64,000 nucleotides of DNA. Origin: Fasciolopsis buskii. Its lineage: Eukaryota; Platyhelminthes; Trematoda; Plagiorchiida; Fasciolidae. Where the stretch lies: positions 84,796 to 148,795 of the forward strand of contig LUCM01001707.1 of the NCBI GenBank assembly GCA_008360955.1, given 5' to 3'. A model generated the notes under the pieces. It made no database searches, was not told where the DNA came from, and saw nothing but the letters and a program-made list of their open reading frames with translations. Positions within the stretch are counted from its first letter, which is position 1, and each line of letters opens with the position of its first letter. The position numbers were made by a program, and so were the translations under genes. Positions 49,255 to 59,905 of this stretch are shown piece after piece.

Positions 49255-49760
49255 ACATGCTGGAGGAGGTCATTCCTCCGTCACCTCGTTCGTTCCTCAT
49301 AGTTTTAACTGAGAAGTCGGATGGCTGTCTGCGATATTGTGCAGATTATCCAAAGTTATTGAAGTTATTCAAAATGGCAATGGCGCTCTCCCAATTGTGA
49401 CACAGCTGGTGCCCTCTGATGTGACAAGTAGTTTTCCATTCTGAAACTAGCAGGCAGTTACCAGCGTGTCCGGAGAAAGTTGTAAGAAGGGAGCGGGATG
49501 AATTTCGTTATTCTCCCACTGATTGCATGAATCCTATGCCAACCGTTTTGGTTCGTAAACGGTTCTGCAACAGTTACTAGGGGACACGAATAAAGCTCTA
49601 GAAGTTTTGGCTCCCACGGGATGTCGTTTCTACCTTGGCGAGTTGCAGTCAGGTCTATAAGCGAAGGCAACAGTCGGTTGGAAGAAGCGTCTGCCAGGCT
49701 CCAACAAGCCCTGACTAAACTAAAATCATAGGAACATCGTTTATGTGTAACGGGCTAAAG
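49255..49760 (+). pseudogene. Gypsy reverse transcriptase fragment
   Basis: PPSPRSFLIVLTEKSDGCLRYCADYPKL (split here for reading: PRSFLIVLTEKSDG, then LRYCADYPKL, 49.28-49.36 kb) matches the SPWASPIVLV-x-KKDG-x-x-R-x-CVDYR-x-LN block of Ty3/Gypsy. FSILKLAGSYQRVR at 49.44 kb corresponds to FS-x-LDLASGYWQV. The catalytic YLDD block is not readable, but RLEEASARLQQALTKLK (49.68-49.73 kb) matches the helix after it (R-x-x-x-VF-x-RL-x-x-AGLKLK-x-x-KC). Confidence 0.7.
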
Positions 49761-49974
49761 TTGCTGGGCAGCAATATCAAACCATAGGCGATCAGAACCG
49801 ACCCTGAAGATGGAAAACAGTTACCAACTGGCAAAAATGCACATCAACAGAACATCTGTGTTTATTTCTGGGGGCGGCCTCATAATCTGTACAAAATGGT
49901 CTGTAACGCTTCTGCTGTTTGCCCAATCACAACTGAAGAATTTGTATTTTACGGGTCACATGAATGTGGCAATT

Positions 49975-50385
49975 AGAGCCAACGCCCATCTTGGCATTGG
50001 CTGATGTCTCAATTGATGCTGTTTGTTCTGTTTTGAACACCGATGTCATTGACCTGGTCACTGAAGCCGTCCTGTTAAGGAAGTCAACGTAAGTTAAAGT
50101 AGTTACTCCTCGAGCTTGCTTTGCCTCTGATCCTACAAAATGTGGAGAGGGTTTTCACCGCCAACTTACTAGGTTAACTATTTTCGTTGATGTTTCATGT
50201 GTAAGCCGTTTAAAATTAGGGTAGTGCACCAGATATTACATTGGTGGGGTGAATAAAGAAAGCTGAAGGCCAGGTGGCGATTTGCCCAGAGCAACTGCAA
50301 GACTGGGATTTTATCCAGGCATTGTTCCGGGATGCTACACTTTGAAGCCGATGCTCTCTTTTGATTTTCTCACGCAGTGACTGAC
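49975..50385 (+). pseudogene. Gypsy RNase H fragment
   Basis: APILALADVSIDA...VLNTDVIDLVTEAVL, split over frames at 49.98-50.08 kb, matches PIL-x-x-PD-x-x-x-x-FVLDTDASD-x-x-IGAVL, the start of Gypsy RNase H; the first catalytic Asp survives as TD. EGQVAICPEQLQDWDFI and GMLHFEADALF at 50.26-50.36 kb match the end of the domain (GQ-x-ARW-x-E-x-LQ-x-YDF, HR-x-G-x-x-H-x-NADALSR). Frames change several times between them. Confidence 0.65.
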
Positions 50386-50854
50386 CTTCCATCAACCACA
50401 TTTGAAGCTGCATGCTTGGATGAACAAGTGGGTGAGCTGCATAACACTGGAATTCATAAGTGACCGGAAGGAAACAGGTGAAAATCGTCCGCTTATAGAA
50501 TGTGACCCTGTTTTATGGAGTCAAACGCACCATTGCAAGCGTTGAGAAAACTGCGACTGGTCAATGACGTACTGTGTGCCAACAAAAAACGGGCCCAATC
50601 GGTGAATAGCCTAAACAAAAGAAAGCAACGATTCCTTTTAAGGGACACGCTAACGAATTGATCACGGCGTGCAAATAAACCCACGGCAGCTATTCTTGGG
50701 GATTACTAATGAACTCCAGTCAGCGAGGATGAGATGGCTTCATGCTCAAAAACCTGAAAAGTAAGTCGAAGTCTCCCAAGGAACAACTGACGGCAGGCCA
50801 ATCAGGCCAAACAATTGCTATGAGCATCGTGGGCTCGTCACCAACTATGCGGAA

Positions 50855-51050
50855 ATGGATTTGGCATGCTGTTATCAGCGCTGAGTATTTTACGAAGTGG
50901 GGCGAAGCAGCACTCATTCGGTACTAAGAACCAGTTACTGTCGCCAGTGATTTCATTCCCGAGTTTGTTAGGCAATTTGAGGCCTTTTATGACTACAACT
51001 AGAATGATACGAGACAGCCGAAAGTCAGCTTCTACGCGAGGTACCCAGCA
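50855..51050 (+). pseudogene. Gypsy integrase core fragment
   Basis: VISAEYFTKWGEAALI (50.87-50.92 kb) and EPVTVASDFIPEFVRQF (50.93-50.98 kb), separated by one TAA, match the D-x-FTKWVEAFPLP and EAVTVA-x-x-x-x-EF-x-x-RFG blocks of Gypsy integrase. The later D-D-E motifs with HTDQG and VERFN were not readable. The tail of the element from 51.05 to 52.56 kb has no recognisable coding content. Confidence 0.7.
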
Positions 51051-52559
51051 TGATAGGTATAAGATGTAAAAAAACCGTATTATGAATAATGAAATTGAGC
51101 AGCTTAATAGAGCAATACAGCTGCTAAAAATATCCTCCAAGGCAGTGCACAAACTGAGAGGACCGATCACCGGAATGGAGTTTTACTGCTGCACGTGCTA
51201 GCTTATCGAATTGTCCGCAACACCAAAACGATCGCTTAAAGTCCTTTAGCCCGTCACTTTTCACTGCATTGGATGAAAATTCCCCGGTCCGGCTGGGGCT
51301 TTTCAGATAGTGGAACAATGGATAAGATTCTGACAAAGTAGTTTTTGGCCCCCAGGTTGATCATTAGTTCCGTGTGGCAGCTCAGTCGAAAAATCAAGCG
51401 GAAGAATAGTTGATCAAAGTGGGTGAACTTTATTTCAGTTACTCACGGCTGCCTAGAACAAAGGACTGTCTTTGAGAAGCAAAATCGTTCTTCTTTCATC
51501 AGCACCTCTGTGTTACACCTGCGAATAATTCCATAATGCATCGGTCATGGAAAAGATAATCAGGACAGCGCTGCCCATCTCATCGAATGAATTGGTTAGT
51601 GATAAATGTTTTATTGTTTACAATTTCTTCCGCTTAATTCAACCTGTCCCTTTTATTCGGCCTCTCTCTTTCATCGCTAAACATCACTACTCGCTTCGCC
51701 AAGCTATAATGTCCGCAGTGATAACGTCACAAAGCTTGCAACGGTTCATTATCAAGTAGCATCGTAAGTGATATTTAACCTGCCAGATCAAAAATTCTCG
51801 AGCCTCATCAACCTGTGAATCTCGGCATATTCAATGGGAGCACTCTCCCGTAGACTGGCCAACACACGCGTTTAACTTTGGCAGTGGACTCACCTTCGAT
51901 TGATTTTTGCTGCGTCAGTGAAACACCAATTACGGATTTCAGTTGAGTAAACCCAGCTGACTGCACTTGATATCTTGGCAAAAACATTTCTTGCACCATT
52001 CACGAGAAGGAGCAACCAAAGATGCGAATCAACGCAGTGTGGGAAAAGTATGAAATGAGAAGCCTAAAGCGGCACTTTTAGAATGAATGGCAGTCAAATG
52101 TCACTTGTGCGCTGTCAGATTGCAGGGTTCAGTCGGCGTCCGTAAGAATAGTTGTTTTCAGCGCAGCTTATTTGTCGTCCCGACAAACGGTCCAAAATAC
52201 TGTACCGCTGGTACAAAAACATGGGCTTTATGAAGAACTCCCCACTCTTGTTCGGAAGGGCAAAGGCCGTGATAGTTAATTGGTAACGGGTGATTTCAGT
52301 GCACAAGCTGTTAGTTTCTTTGGCAGCCGTTTTGCATTTCCTGCCCACCGAACATATAGTTGCGATTGGATTCTCTAGTTTTTGCGTGCAAACATTAACT
52401 CTCACCTAAGTTGAACTTCCGACACGGCTTGCTTTTCACAGCGACGTGGTGATCTTTCTTGGCAAATAATCTGTGTCAAGTCAAACATACTGCAATATCC
52501 ACCATTCGGCAGTTGTTAGCTTAGTTCTACCTAGAAATATGGATATACAATGAATAATG

Positions 52560-52960
52560 TGTATATTTCTTGATAGCTGAGAGGCAGGTGCAAGGCAAGG
52601 TCAAATTTACACGAAGTAGACTCATGGGAACAAAAATTCAGTCGTGGAAATGCAACGAGTCTGTGCTCTCATGAACTTAACCCACAATGCAATAGAAAAA
52701 ACACGAGTTTCCCAGCTTTTAAATCAAAGCTTGATAATCCTTCGCCTGGACTTTCTGGGGCCGATTATCAGTCGCGCACTGCGAGTCAATCTATGTTTAA
52801 ACGAATCAGAGGCGCTCAATCGCGCAAATCGACTTTGGGCATGTGCCGATTTTAATGCAATTTCTGCTGCAGCTCAACGGCCATCGACGCAATTCGTGAG
52901 CTCAATTTGTCGCAGAACTTCTCTGTTTAGCTGTTTCTATCAACTTTGGAAAAACCGATC
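52560..52960 (+). repeat. LTR-like repeat, right copy of Gypsy relic 2
   Basis: Begins TGTATATTTCTTGA and parallels the 47842 copy through CACTGCGAGT at about 52.79 kb. Weaker similarity continues: GCTGCAGCTCAACGGCCATC here against GCTGGAGGTCAATGGCTGTC in the left copy. The two copies are strongly diverged by eye, which implies an old insertion. An open frame of 135 codons (52644-53051) crosses it, without recognised motifs. Confidence 0.55.
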
Positions 52961-53439
52961 TGGCGAACTGAGATTCTCAACGGGCAGCAATGTCGACTGG
53001 CTTTGGGTTTCTCCGCTAGTCCTAGATCTACTGCTTAAGAAAGACACTTAATTTTGAAAGAGTTGCTAAGCGAAAGATTCCCTAGCTACAAAAAGGTGTA
53101 CAGAACTTGTCGAAAGCCCAGTGCTAACTGACAGCCTGAGGCTAAAGTGGAGTCACTTTGGGCTAGAACACAGGACTTGGATGTGTTGCTCTGGAACAGA
53201 ATTTTTAGGAGTGCTATCCGCTGTAATTCCCTAAAGGCTTTTTAGCAGCCTTTATTTCTACGCTAGAGCAATTTATTTTCGCATTTGGGAACATGAATTG
53301 TATTCTATAGTCTTTTGCGCACAAAAATAATGTCACATTTCAGTCAAAAACTGAGTTTAACAAATAAATTAGGGGGGAAATTAATAAAAAAATATAATAA
53401 AACATTTACGGTCACCGCCTCGTAAAGAATATAAAACAA

Positions 53440-56400
53440 CTCATCCAGGGATAATCACTTTGCATTAGAACAGGCTGCTCCGGAACTCGCCTAAAACCCG
53501 GTCGCGGGTTTTTAAAATTCGTGCTAAGTAAGGGACCGTGGAGTTCCTATAAATGTTGATCCTGGAGGGCATGGAACAAAAATTGGATCGTGTCGAAATG
53601 TAAGAGCGACAATTTGAACGACCAACGTGCAGAGGATGCTCGAGGTCAGAAGGAAATTTGTGAGCAAATTTCTCACATGCTGATAAGTGTTGATCACAGA
53701 TTAATTGACAGTTCAGCTAGTGGTATGAAAAACACCCGGCTAATAAGTGACGGTCCACGGAGAAGAATTTCAAAGACATCTTAAGAAAACCTGGAAATAT
53801 GACTGGAGAACTGTAAAGAAGGAGTGGCAAAACACACTGGTTTACAAATCGCAAGATGGTGCTTTGTTTCACCTTCTACTGTCAAAGCCTCCTGATTTGA
53901 AATGACAACCGTCGGGGATTCTTTACACAAGTAAAAATGTGAGAAGTTCACTTCAGATGTTTATCGATAGTAACTCCTAGGTATTTCACAGAATCAATCC
54001 TGGTAAGAGTTCTCGAGTTGATGAAAGACGCTTCGGGTGGGTAGGCTGATCGAGAGAGAGAGAGAGACAAAACAGATATTCGAAACATTCAGATGTGTTG
54101 AGAGATCGTAGATGGGAGATAGGCTGTTGGAAAACTTTGAAAATCACGGTTGGTCGAAACGGCGTGAAAGAGGACAACACCGTCAGCACACCTAAACAGA
54201 TGTCAGGGGGAGCTAGCTGATAATTCGCTGATGTAAGTAGAGAAGAGAACTGTGGAAGAACAGCATCCTATAGCACTCATGGGTTGTTAATAAACGGTAT
54301 TTAAGTTTCGCGGTCCATTCGTGTGCACTGGGTTCGGTTAATAAAGTAATCAGACAGCCATGTTAATAAAGGTCTGGAACAACCAAATGTTTCCAATTTA
54401 TGGAGTAGAATCAAATGTCGACGAACAGACTAGACAGGCGCAAAGCAGTGACTTCCTTAATGCATTTAAGGACTCACAACTGTGGTGAACGAGGGAGACG
54501 ACAGAGTCCAATATGGACCAGCTAGAACTATGAGCAAATTGAAACGAGTCATCAAGAGAATATAGCAGAACGCTGGCGCCTAAGCAAGGCAGGCTCCGTT
54601 AGTTTACGACCAGAAAATGTTAAGGCGATGGGGCAAAACGTTTTGCTAAAACAGTAGAATTGTTGGATTTAGGGATGGGAATGATAGTGACGGGTCTCCA
54701 ACACTTAGAGATGGAAGAGGAGATTAATGATGGGTTCATTAGAGAAGTAAATGCATCGTTTAGAGCCACAGCACCGTGCCTTAAACGAGCTGCGGACAGA
54801 CTATCAGGACCAACCGCTGTGGTAATTTTAGTGGTGCAGAGAAGGTCGAGCACCTCGTCTCTAGAAAAACTTGTGACTGCCATATTATCAGCCTGACCGA
54901 ATAGCAAGGACGAATGAAAGCACGATTGATACTATCGACATCAGCAGGACTTTTCGTATGCTTCATCTTCCCACACACCAGTCGAATGCCTTGCCATAGG
55001 AATCGGTTGTTGTTACCAGTCAAGAGTGGACTGGTGAACTTAGTGTCCATCGTGTTGGAAATATACCACGCGCTTCAGTTATTACGAGATTTGTGGAGGT
55101 GCTTCTTGAATCATCCTAGAGATTTCAATTTCTGGTTGGAGATATGGCAATTTGAGATGAATAGTGTTTTCGTCGAGGGGCAGGAAAATATCAAAGATTG
55201 CTTTGACCGTCCCTGTGAAGGGCTTGACATTGTCATTCAGCAGGGCTTCAAAAGGGAAGCAGGCAGGTGCGAATGAAGGGGATTTTCAAACAAAAATAAA
55301 GTTGTTGCGGTAGAGGTTACCGAGGCGAACTCGGATTTGATTTGTTCGCCCGGAGGAATGGAATGCTGACCGAGAGCATATCTTGGGCCTTAACAGAAGC
55401 AAACACTGACCGCTACTTGAAATTGTAGCACGCGGTTTCAGGGAAAATAAATTGGGGTGGTTGGTAATAATTTTATCTAAAATGGAACCGTATCTAGTGG
55501 GAGAAGCACGGAGGTCAGTCAAATCAGAAGCAGTCGTTATTAGGGTAGGTGCATTTTTAAAATCATCATTAATATATAGATTATCCTAAAGAAGAGGAAC
55601 AAAAAACACTACAAAAGAATCGAAAAAGGATGAAATATTTTGCTGCAAGCTAAATGAAGCAATGTATAAATTGGTCATGATAGTGCTGGTATGGCGAGTA
55701 AACCTAGTGACACTGCGTCACGAGACAGTAAATTCCGTTGAGCGAGTACGTATAAGCAACTTCGGACTTGCCAGACCAGGGGTTTGTGCATGTTGCCACG
55801 CCGCCTCCAGTCTTTTTGTTCAAAACACTGTCCTGCCGATGGAGTCTGAAGCTGCCTATGGACCCGAGTGAATCAGCGATATCCGGGTTCAGCCACGATT
55901 CATATGTGCAGATGACACACGTGTGAACATGGATCGGTGATTGAAGTGTGAGGGACGGATCCGACAGTTTCGTAAACAGAGAGCGAATATTGGTTATAAC
56001 GAGGCCGGGAATGAACATCTTGGCTGAACGGGTGCATTTAAGTGTTGACTGCCAGCCAGCACGAGTATCTCTTTCAGATCGATTAGAAGCCTGTTGAGGT
56101 GCACAAATACGGGATCTCAATATATCTCGAGAAACAGTACGGTTTTGCACAAAAGTAATTCCGAGCAATTGTCGTGTCGAACGGAGAACATGATCGAGCC
56201 AAACATCCAACAACAAAATAACGAAACAGGATGACACAGAATCGTAGCGCGGCCTGTCAAAGGGCGCGCACCGAAAAACAGGGTCGAGACAACTGCTCTC
56301 CTGCTTTTTTAATGTTTCAGCAGGACATGCAACTACGCACGTAAGTGTGAATAATACCACACTAAAAGCTCCGCGACTGAGAAAACAGAGCATATCAAAC

Positions 56401-56462
56401 CGTTCATAGCATCGGAATCCAAAGAAACTTACCGACGGCACCAATAGATGAACGCCCACCAC
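53440..56462 (-). pseudogene. Near full-length CR1/L2-like LINE, minus strand, decayed
   Basis: About 3.0 kb. Endonuclease (56.0-55.7 kb): VITNIRSLFTKL, TYESWLNPDI, GSFRLHRQDSV, GGGVAT. Its end at about 55.5-55.4 kb: SPTRYGSILDKIITN and SSSGQCLLLLRPK, where the catalytic SDH of relatives reads SGQ. Linker and fingers (55.0-54.6 kb): SPADVDSINRAF, GPDSLSAARLRH, SKCWRPVTIIPIPKS. The palm box at 54190-54179 reads CADG instead of YADD. C-terminus: SVKYLGVTIDKHLK (53.96 kb), RFVNQCVLPLLLYSSPVIFPG (split as RFVNQCVLPLLLY and SSPVIFPG, 53.8 kb) and a shifted SKFC-x-x-PSRIS-x-YRNS end near 53.55 kb. It is the most complete LINE in the window. Its 5' end lies within about 60 bases of the next LINE, which points the other way. 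Confidence 0.85.
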
Positions 56463-56514
56463 GCCGTTCTGGTCAACTCGGACCCGTGAAAACTGAACAG
56501 AACTGAGACGTTCG

Positions 56515-57690
56515 TTGTGCGGAAAACTTTTGACGAGGTCCTGCGCAAAAAATAATCAGTCATCTAGAGGCCATCAAGCTAGAGATGCTGGAGCAAAATG
56601 GCTTTGGCGCAAACGTTTTTGTCTGACCAACTTGGTTAGCTTCCTGGACAAAGTGGCAGGCAGGAGTGACAGGGACGGAAGCGTAGAAGTATACTATTTG
56701 GACTCCCAGAGTACATTTGACTCCGTCAATCACAAGCTTCTTGACCAGACAGTGAGGCTTTCGGAATGAATGCTAGGGTACACAACCGAATAGCACGTTT
56801 TCTGAGGGGTAGGTTTTTCAGGTTGAATCGTGTGGTTTCTATCAGACAAAGGATCGCAATACAGCTGGTGCCTCTGGGGTCTGTCTTCGGACCACTTCTG
56901 TTCCAGTTGGCATCGGCTACATAATCAGGGGGCTGGAACATTTGAGTTTAATGTTCGCAGATTCCATCAAATTACTACGGAAAGAAAACAATGAAAATAT
57001 CCAGAGGGATATAGATAAGGTTTATCGCTGGTCAGTAAGATGGGACCTACCACTGAATGCGAGTAAGTGCCGGCAGTTCATGAAGGGAGAGGCAAACCCC
57101 CTCGCCACGTGGATCCACCTAGACGTCAGGTAGTAGTGGGTGGGTACTTCAAACCTAGTGTACAGTGTCAGAAAGCGGTTAAGAAGACACGGTGTGCTTT
57201 GAGCCAGCTTAGGAGGAACGCAGGATACACGGGGCCTGGAACAGACTCAGCGAGTTTTGCATGCTGTTGTGGATAGTCGAGGCACGTGGGTTATGAGTAG
57301 AGGCTGGAAGCACTGGACTTGTAATCTCAAGATAAAGGTAGGGAGAGGAGTGACTAAACATGGCCATCAAGATCGTTAAAGAGCTGGCCGTGATACGGGG
57401 TCACTTCGGAGCTCCATTTCAGATAAAGAGAAATGAGGCACTATTTAGGAACTAAAAACCGACTGTGATAGAGGATGTAACTACAGGGTTGGGAAGAAAA
57501 CTGGTCGCTATACGAGTGGTAAACGAAAGGAACGAGCTGCTAGAGGAAGTGGTCGAGGTCGGACCGGTGCGTGATTTCAAGGGAAGACTAGATAACATGT
57601 GGCTGTTTGTGTTTGGAGAGGACAGTATGCAAATTTTAGGACTAAGGGGATGGTTGAGAGAAAAGCATCCCATTAATTACTCCCCTTTCA
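56515..57690 (+). pseudogene. CR1-like LINE reverse transcriptase, 5'-truncated
   Basis: LTNLVSFLDKVAG and VEVYYLDSQSTFDSVNHKLL (56.62-56.74 kb) match SCLTNLL-x-F-x-D-x-VT and V-x-YLDFSKAFDSVNH-x-LL. The catalytic box at 56954-56965 reads FADS instead of FADD, followed by IKLLRKENNENIQRDIDKVY and WDLPLNASKCRQ. Then PPRHVDPPRRQVVVGGYFKP and QKAVKKTRCALSQLRR. The end is well preserved: REMRHYLGTKNRL, VVNERNELLEEVVE, VRDFKGRLDNMW (57.44-57.6 kb), the usual FF-x-x-RVVN-x-WN-x-LPEEVVEA-x-SV-x-x-FK-x-RLD block. Same family as 42.69-43.87 kb. Confidence 0.85.
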
Positions 57691-57929
57691 GGATTATGAA
57701 ATGGCACACAAGACTCTCACCTTTATCCTAGGACCTGAAGAGGGATTTCACCCTCTTATCTTTGAAGCGCCCTCTAATCTAAAGAGCTTTCGGTGCAAGA
57801 ACCTGGACTATCAAGGATCTCGCCGTACAGTCCTGTAATCTAACTGGAACTGGAACCGCAACCAGAACTGGAACTCGAACCTTAAGAATGACCTTGACGG
57901 ATGGTGTCAAGTCAACTGAATGAACGGAG

Positions 57930-59905
57930 TTAGCATCTGCTGTAGGTATACCTGGCTGTTTAACAGTGGAAGACTTTTTTAGTTTGTACTTATCACCGAT
58001 GGGCGGCGCCTTTCGGTTGGTGAATTTGTATGTGATAGAAGTGGAAAGCTCATTTATGGTGCACAGCAAATTTGCTGTGCTTAAGACTCGACCGTTGGTT
58101 TGAGCATTCCGAAGTTCAGTTCAGTTGGCTGCAACCTAACGTAGTTAGTCCGACGTCCACATTTGCGGATCCTTGGATTGGCTCTTAACTCATCAACGGA
58201 AATGGAAGTAGATTAGTATGTTTGACTGCCGCAATAGTCTAGGAGGGGGAAGCCGGTCAGTTCAGACGAATTCCGCTCAGTACTTTTTAAATTGTTTGGA
58301 GAGGCCCTGATAAAAGGATTTCTTTCTTTCCTAAGTTAAGTCTGAAGCTAGAAGTGCACTTCGTTGTCGTGGGGTCAGTCACTGATTGTACCCATATTCA
58401 AGATGGGCACATGGGGTGACTGCAATCACCATTGTGGTATCATTTTAATTTCGATATTTATTATGGTCTTACCATTAATAATGATGCACCGTTTGACATA
58501 GGTTCGCAAGAGCAACATACGCGAACACCGGGACGGATTTCGTTCAGGTCGAGGTTGCGTCAACCAGATTTTCATTCTTCGACAGCCAATTGAGACGCGC
58601 CACATATAATGGCGCCTTTCGATCGTAGTCTTTCCCGACCTGAAAGGTGCATTCGACTCACTGGATTGGACAGTGATATTCAGTGCTCTCTAGCGAAAGG
58701 GCATGCCAACGAAGTTCGGAAACCTGTTGCGAGCATTGTACTCGTATACCTATGGTCGCGTGAGGGTTTACGGTGAACCATTAAGTTCATTCGAACTGAC
58801 TAGCGGCGTTCGACAAGGGTGTCCAATCTTTCCACTGTTTTTCAACTTCGTCACGGACGACTTAATGGAGAACGCTTTAAGAGTTCTCCAGGATGTTGGG
58901 GTCAAACTGAGAACTGGTGAGAAGCCGTGTGACCTAGATTACGCGGGTGACGTCGTGTGCCTGTTCGAATCTCTGGATCATGCATACTGTTCACTAAACA
59001 GACTTTCGAGGGCTGTAGCTCGCTTCGGGGTGTTTCACACATTCAGAGTGTAAATTGCTATTACAAGACTGGACGACATTGGTCCCGAACTTGACACTGG
59101 ATGGAAAGGAACTAACGATTGTGGTCCGTTTCATTTATCTCGGCAGCTGCGTGTCGAATCATAGTAGCACGGGAGCGGAAGTGAGCACACGTATGTGCGG
59201 TGCTCCAGCGGTGTACGTTGTACTGAATCATTTGTCACATCGGCGTGATACTTCACTGAATTCTAAAGGTGTTGTATACTGCGCTGCAGCGTACGTAGTT
59301 CTGTTGTGTGAATACAGGGCATCGAAAATGTTCTTCGTCTCTTGGAAGTTTTCGATCACTGATTTCTATGTAGTATCGCTAGGATTAAGTGTAATGACGA
59401 GGTGAGTAATGTAGAGGTCAGGAATCTGGTATTAGGTTCCGCCTCTGAGAACACATTATCTCAGCTGATAAAACTTAATAGACTACGTTGGTTGGGTTAC
59501 ATGTTACTTTTGGCGAACACTCGTCTGCCAAACAATGCCGTTTTTGTCCCTCACGGAGTGGAAGAAGCCATGCGGAGTTTGGCAGGTAACGTGGCAATTT
59601 GGAATGAGAAAATGTACTGCGAACTTAGGTAAAGTAGGTGCCTCAAGTCTTCTTGGTTGGTTTCCGAAAGAACCGTCAACTAGTTGGTTGGGGACACTGG
59701 AGGATTTGGCAGCGAACCGTGGACAGTAGGGATTGTGTTATTGTTTTCTGTCAAATCAGAACGGCTGGTGAAGTGCGTTTGGACTGTTAGATTATCAGGT
59801 GACTACTGCGGGATTCTTTTCCTGCCTGAGTAGGTCCACTCCATGTTTCCTATGCACGTTTTTTATGGAAACACGTAACTCTGGGATTATGATGATAGTG
59901 ACGGC
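57930..59905 (+). pseudogene. RTE-type LINE, copy 3, decayed
   Basis: Plus-strand relative of the copies at 10.4 and 62.7 kb. Pre-RT linker: GRRLSVGEFVCDRSGKLI (57.99-58.05 kb), then RWFEHSEVQFSW (58.1 kb; usual RWAEHF-x-EQFSW). Reverse transcriptase: DGFRSGRGCVNQIFILRQ (58.53 kb), DLKGAFDSLDW, RKGMPTKFGNLLRALYSYTYGRV (split: RKGMPTKFGNLL, RALYSYTYGRV), GVRQGCPIFPLFF. The catalytic box at 58940-58951 reads YAGD instead of YADD. C-terminal: YLGSCVSNHSS, VEVRNLVLGSASEN, WLGTLEDLAANRGQ. The 3' region matches the other copies (CTGAGTAGGTCCACTCC) and ends in a short ATGATGAT tail at about 59.90 kb. Its first part contains the 20-bp palindrome at 58061. Confidence 0.8.
58061..58080. repeat. Perfect 20-bp palindrome
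   Basis: GCACAGCAAATTTGCTGTGC, identical to its own reverse complement. It lies in the linker coding region of an RTE relic, between the LIY and RWFEH segments, where the expected protein is interrupted. Confidence 0.85.

Larger units (their letters stand above)
47842..52960 (+). mobile_element. Ty3/Gypsy LTR retrotransposon relic 2
   Basis: About 5.1 kb between two related LTR-like repeats. Pol blocks in order: protease (48.74 kb), reverse transcriptase (49.26-49.76 kb), RNase H (49.98-50.39 kb), integrase (50.86-51.05 kb). The wording differs from the CsRn1-like relic at 22-26 kb and is closer to the Gypsy group with a DTGAS protease and an FTKWVEA integrase. The gag part (48.25-48.7 kb) is unreadable. 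Every domain is broken by stops or frameshifts. Confidence 0.7.

Noticed and set aside
57779..58069. 96-codon minus-strand frame with repetitive Val/Pro segment
   Set aside because: Mostly antisense to RTE linker sequence; the Val/Pro repeat reflects a degenerate AACTGG hexamer repeat at about 57842-57882.
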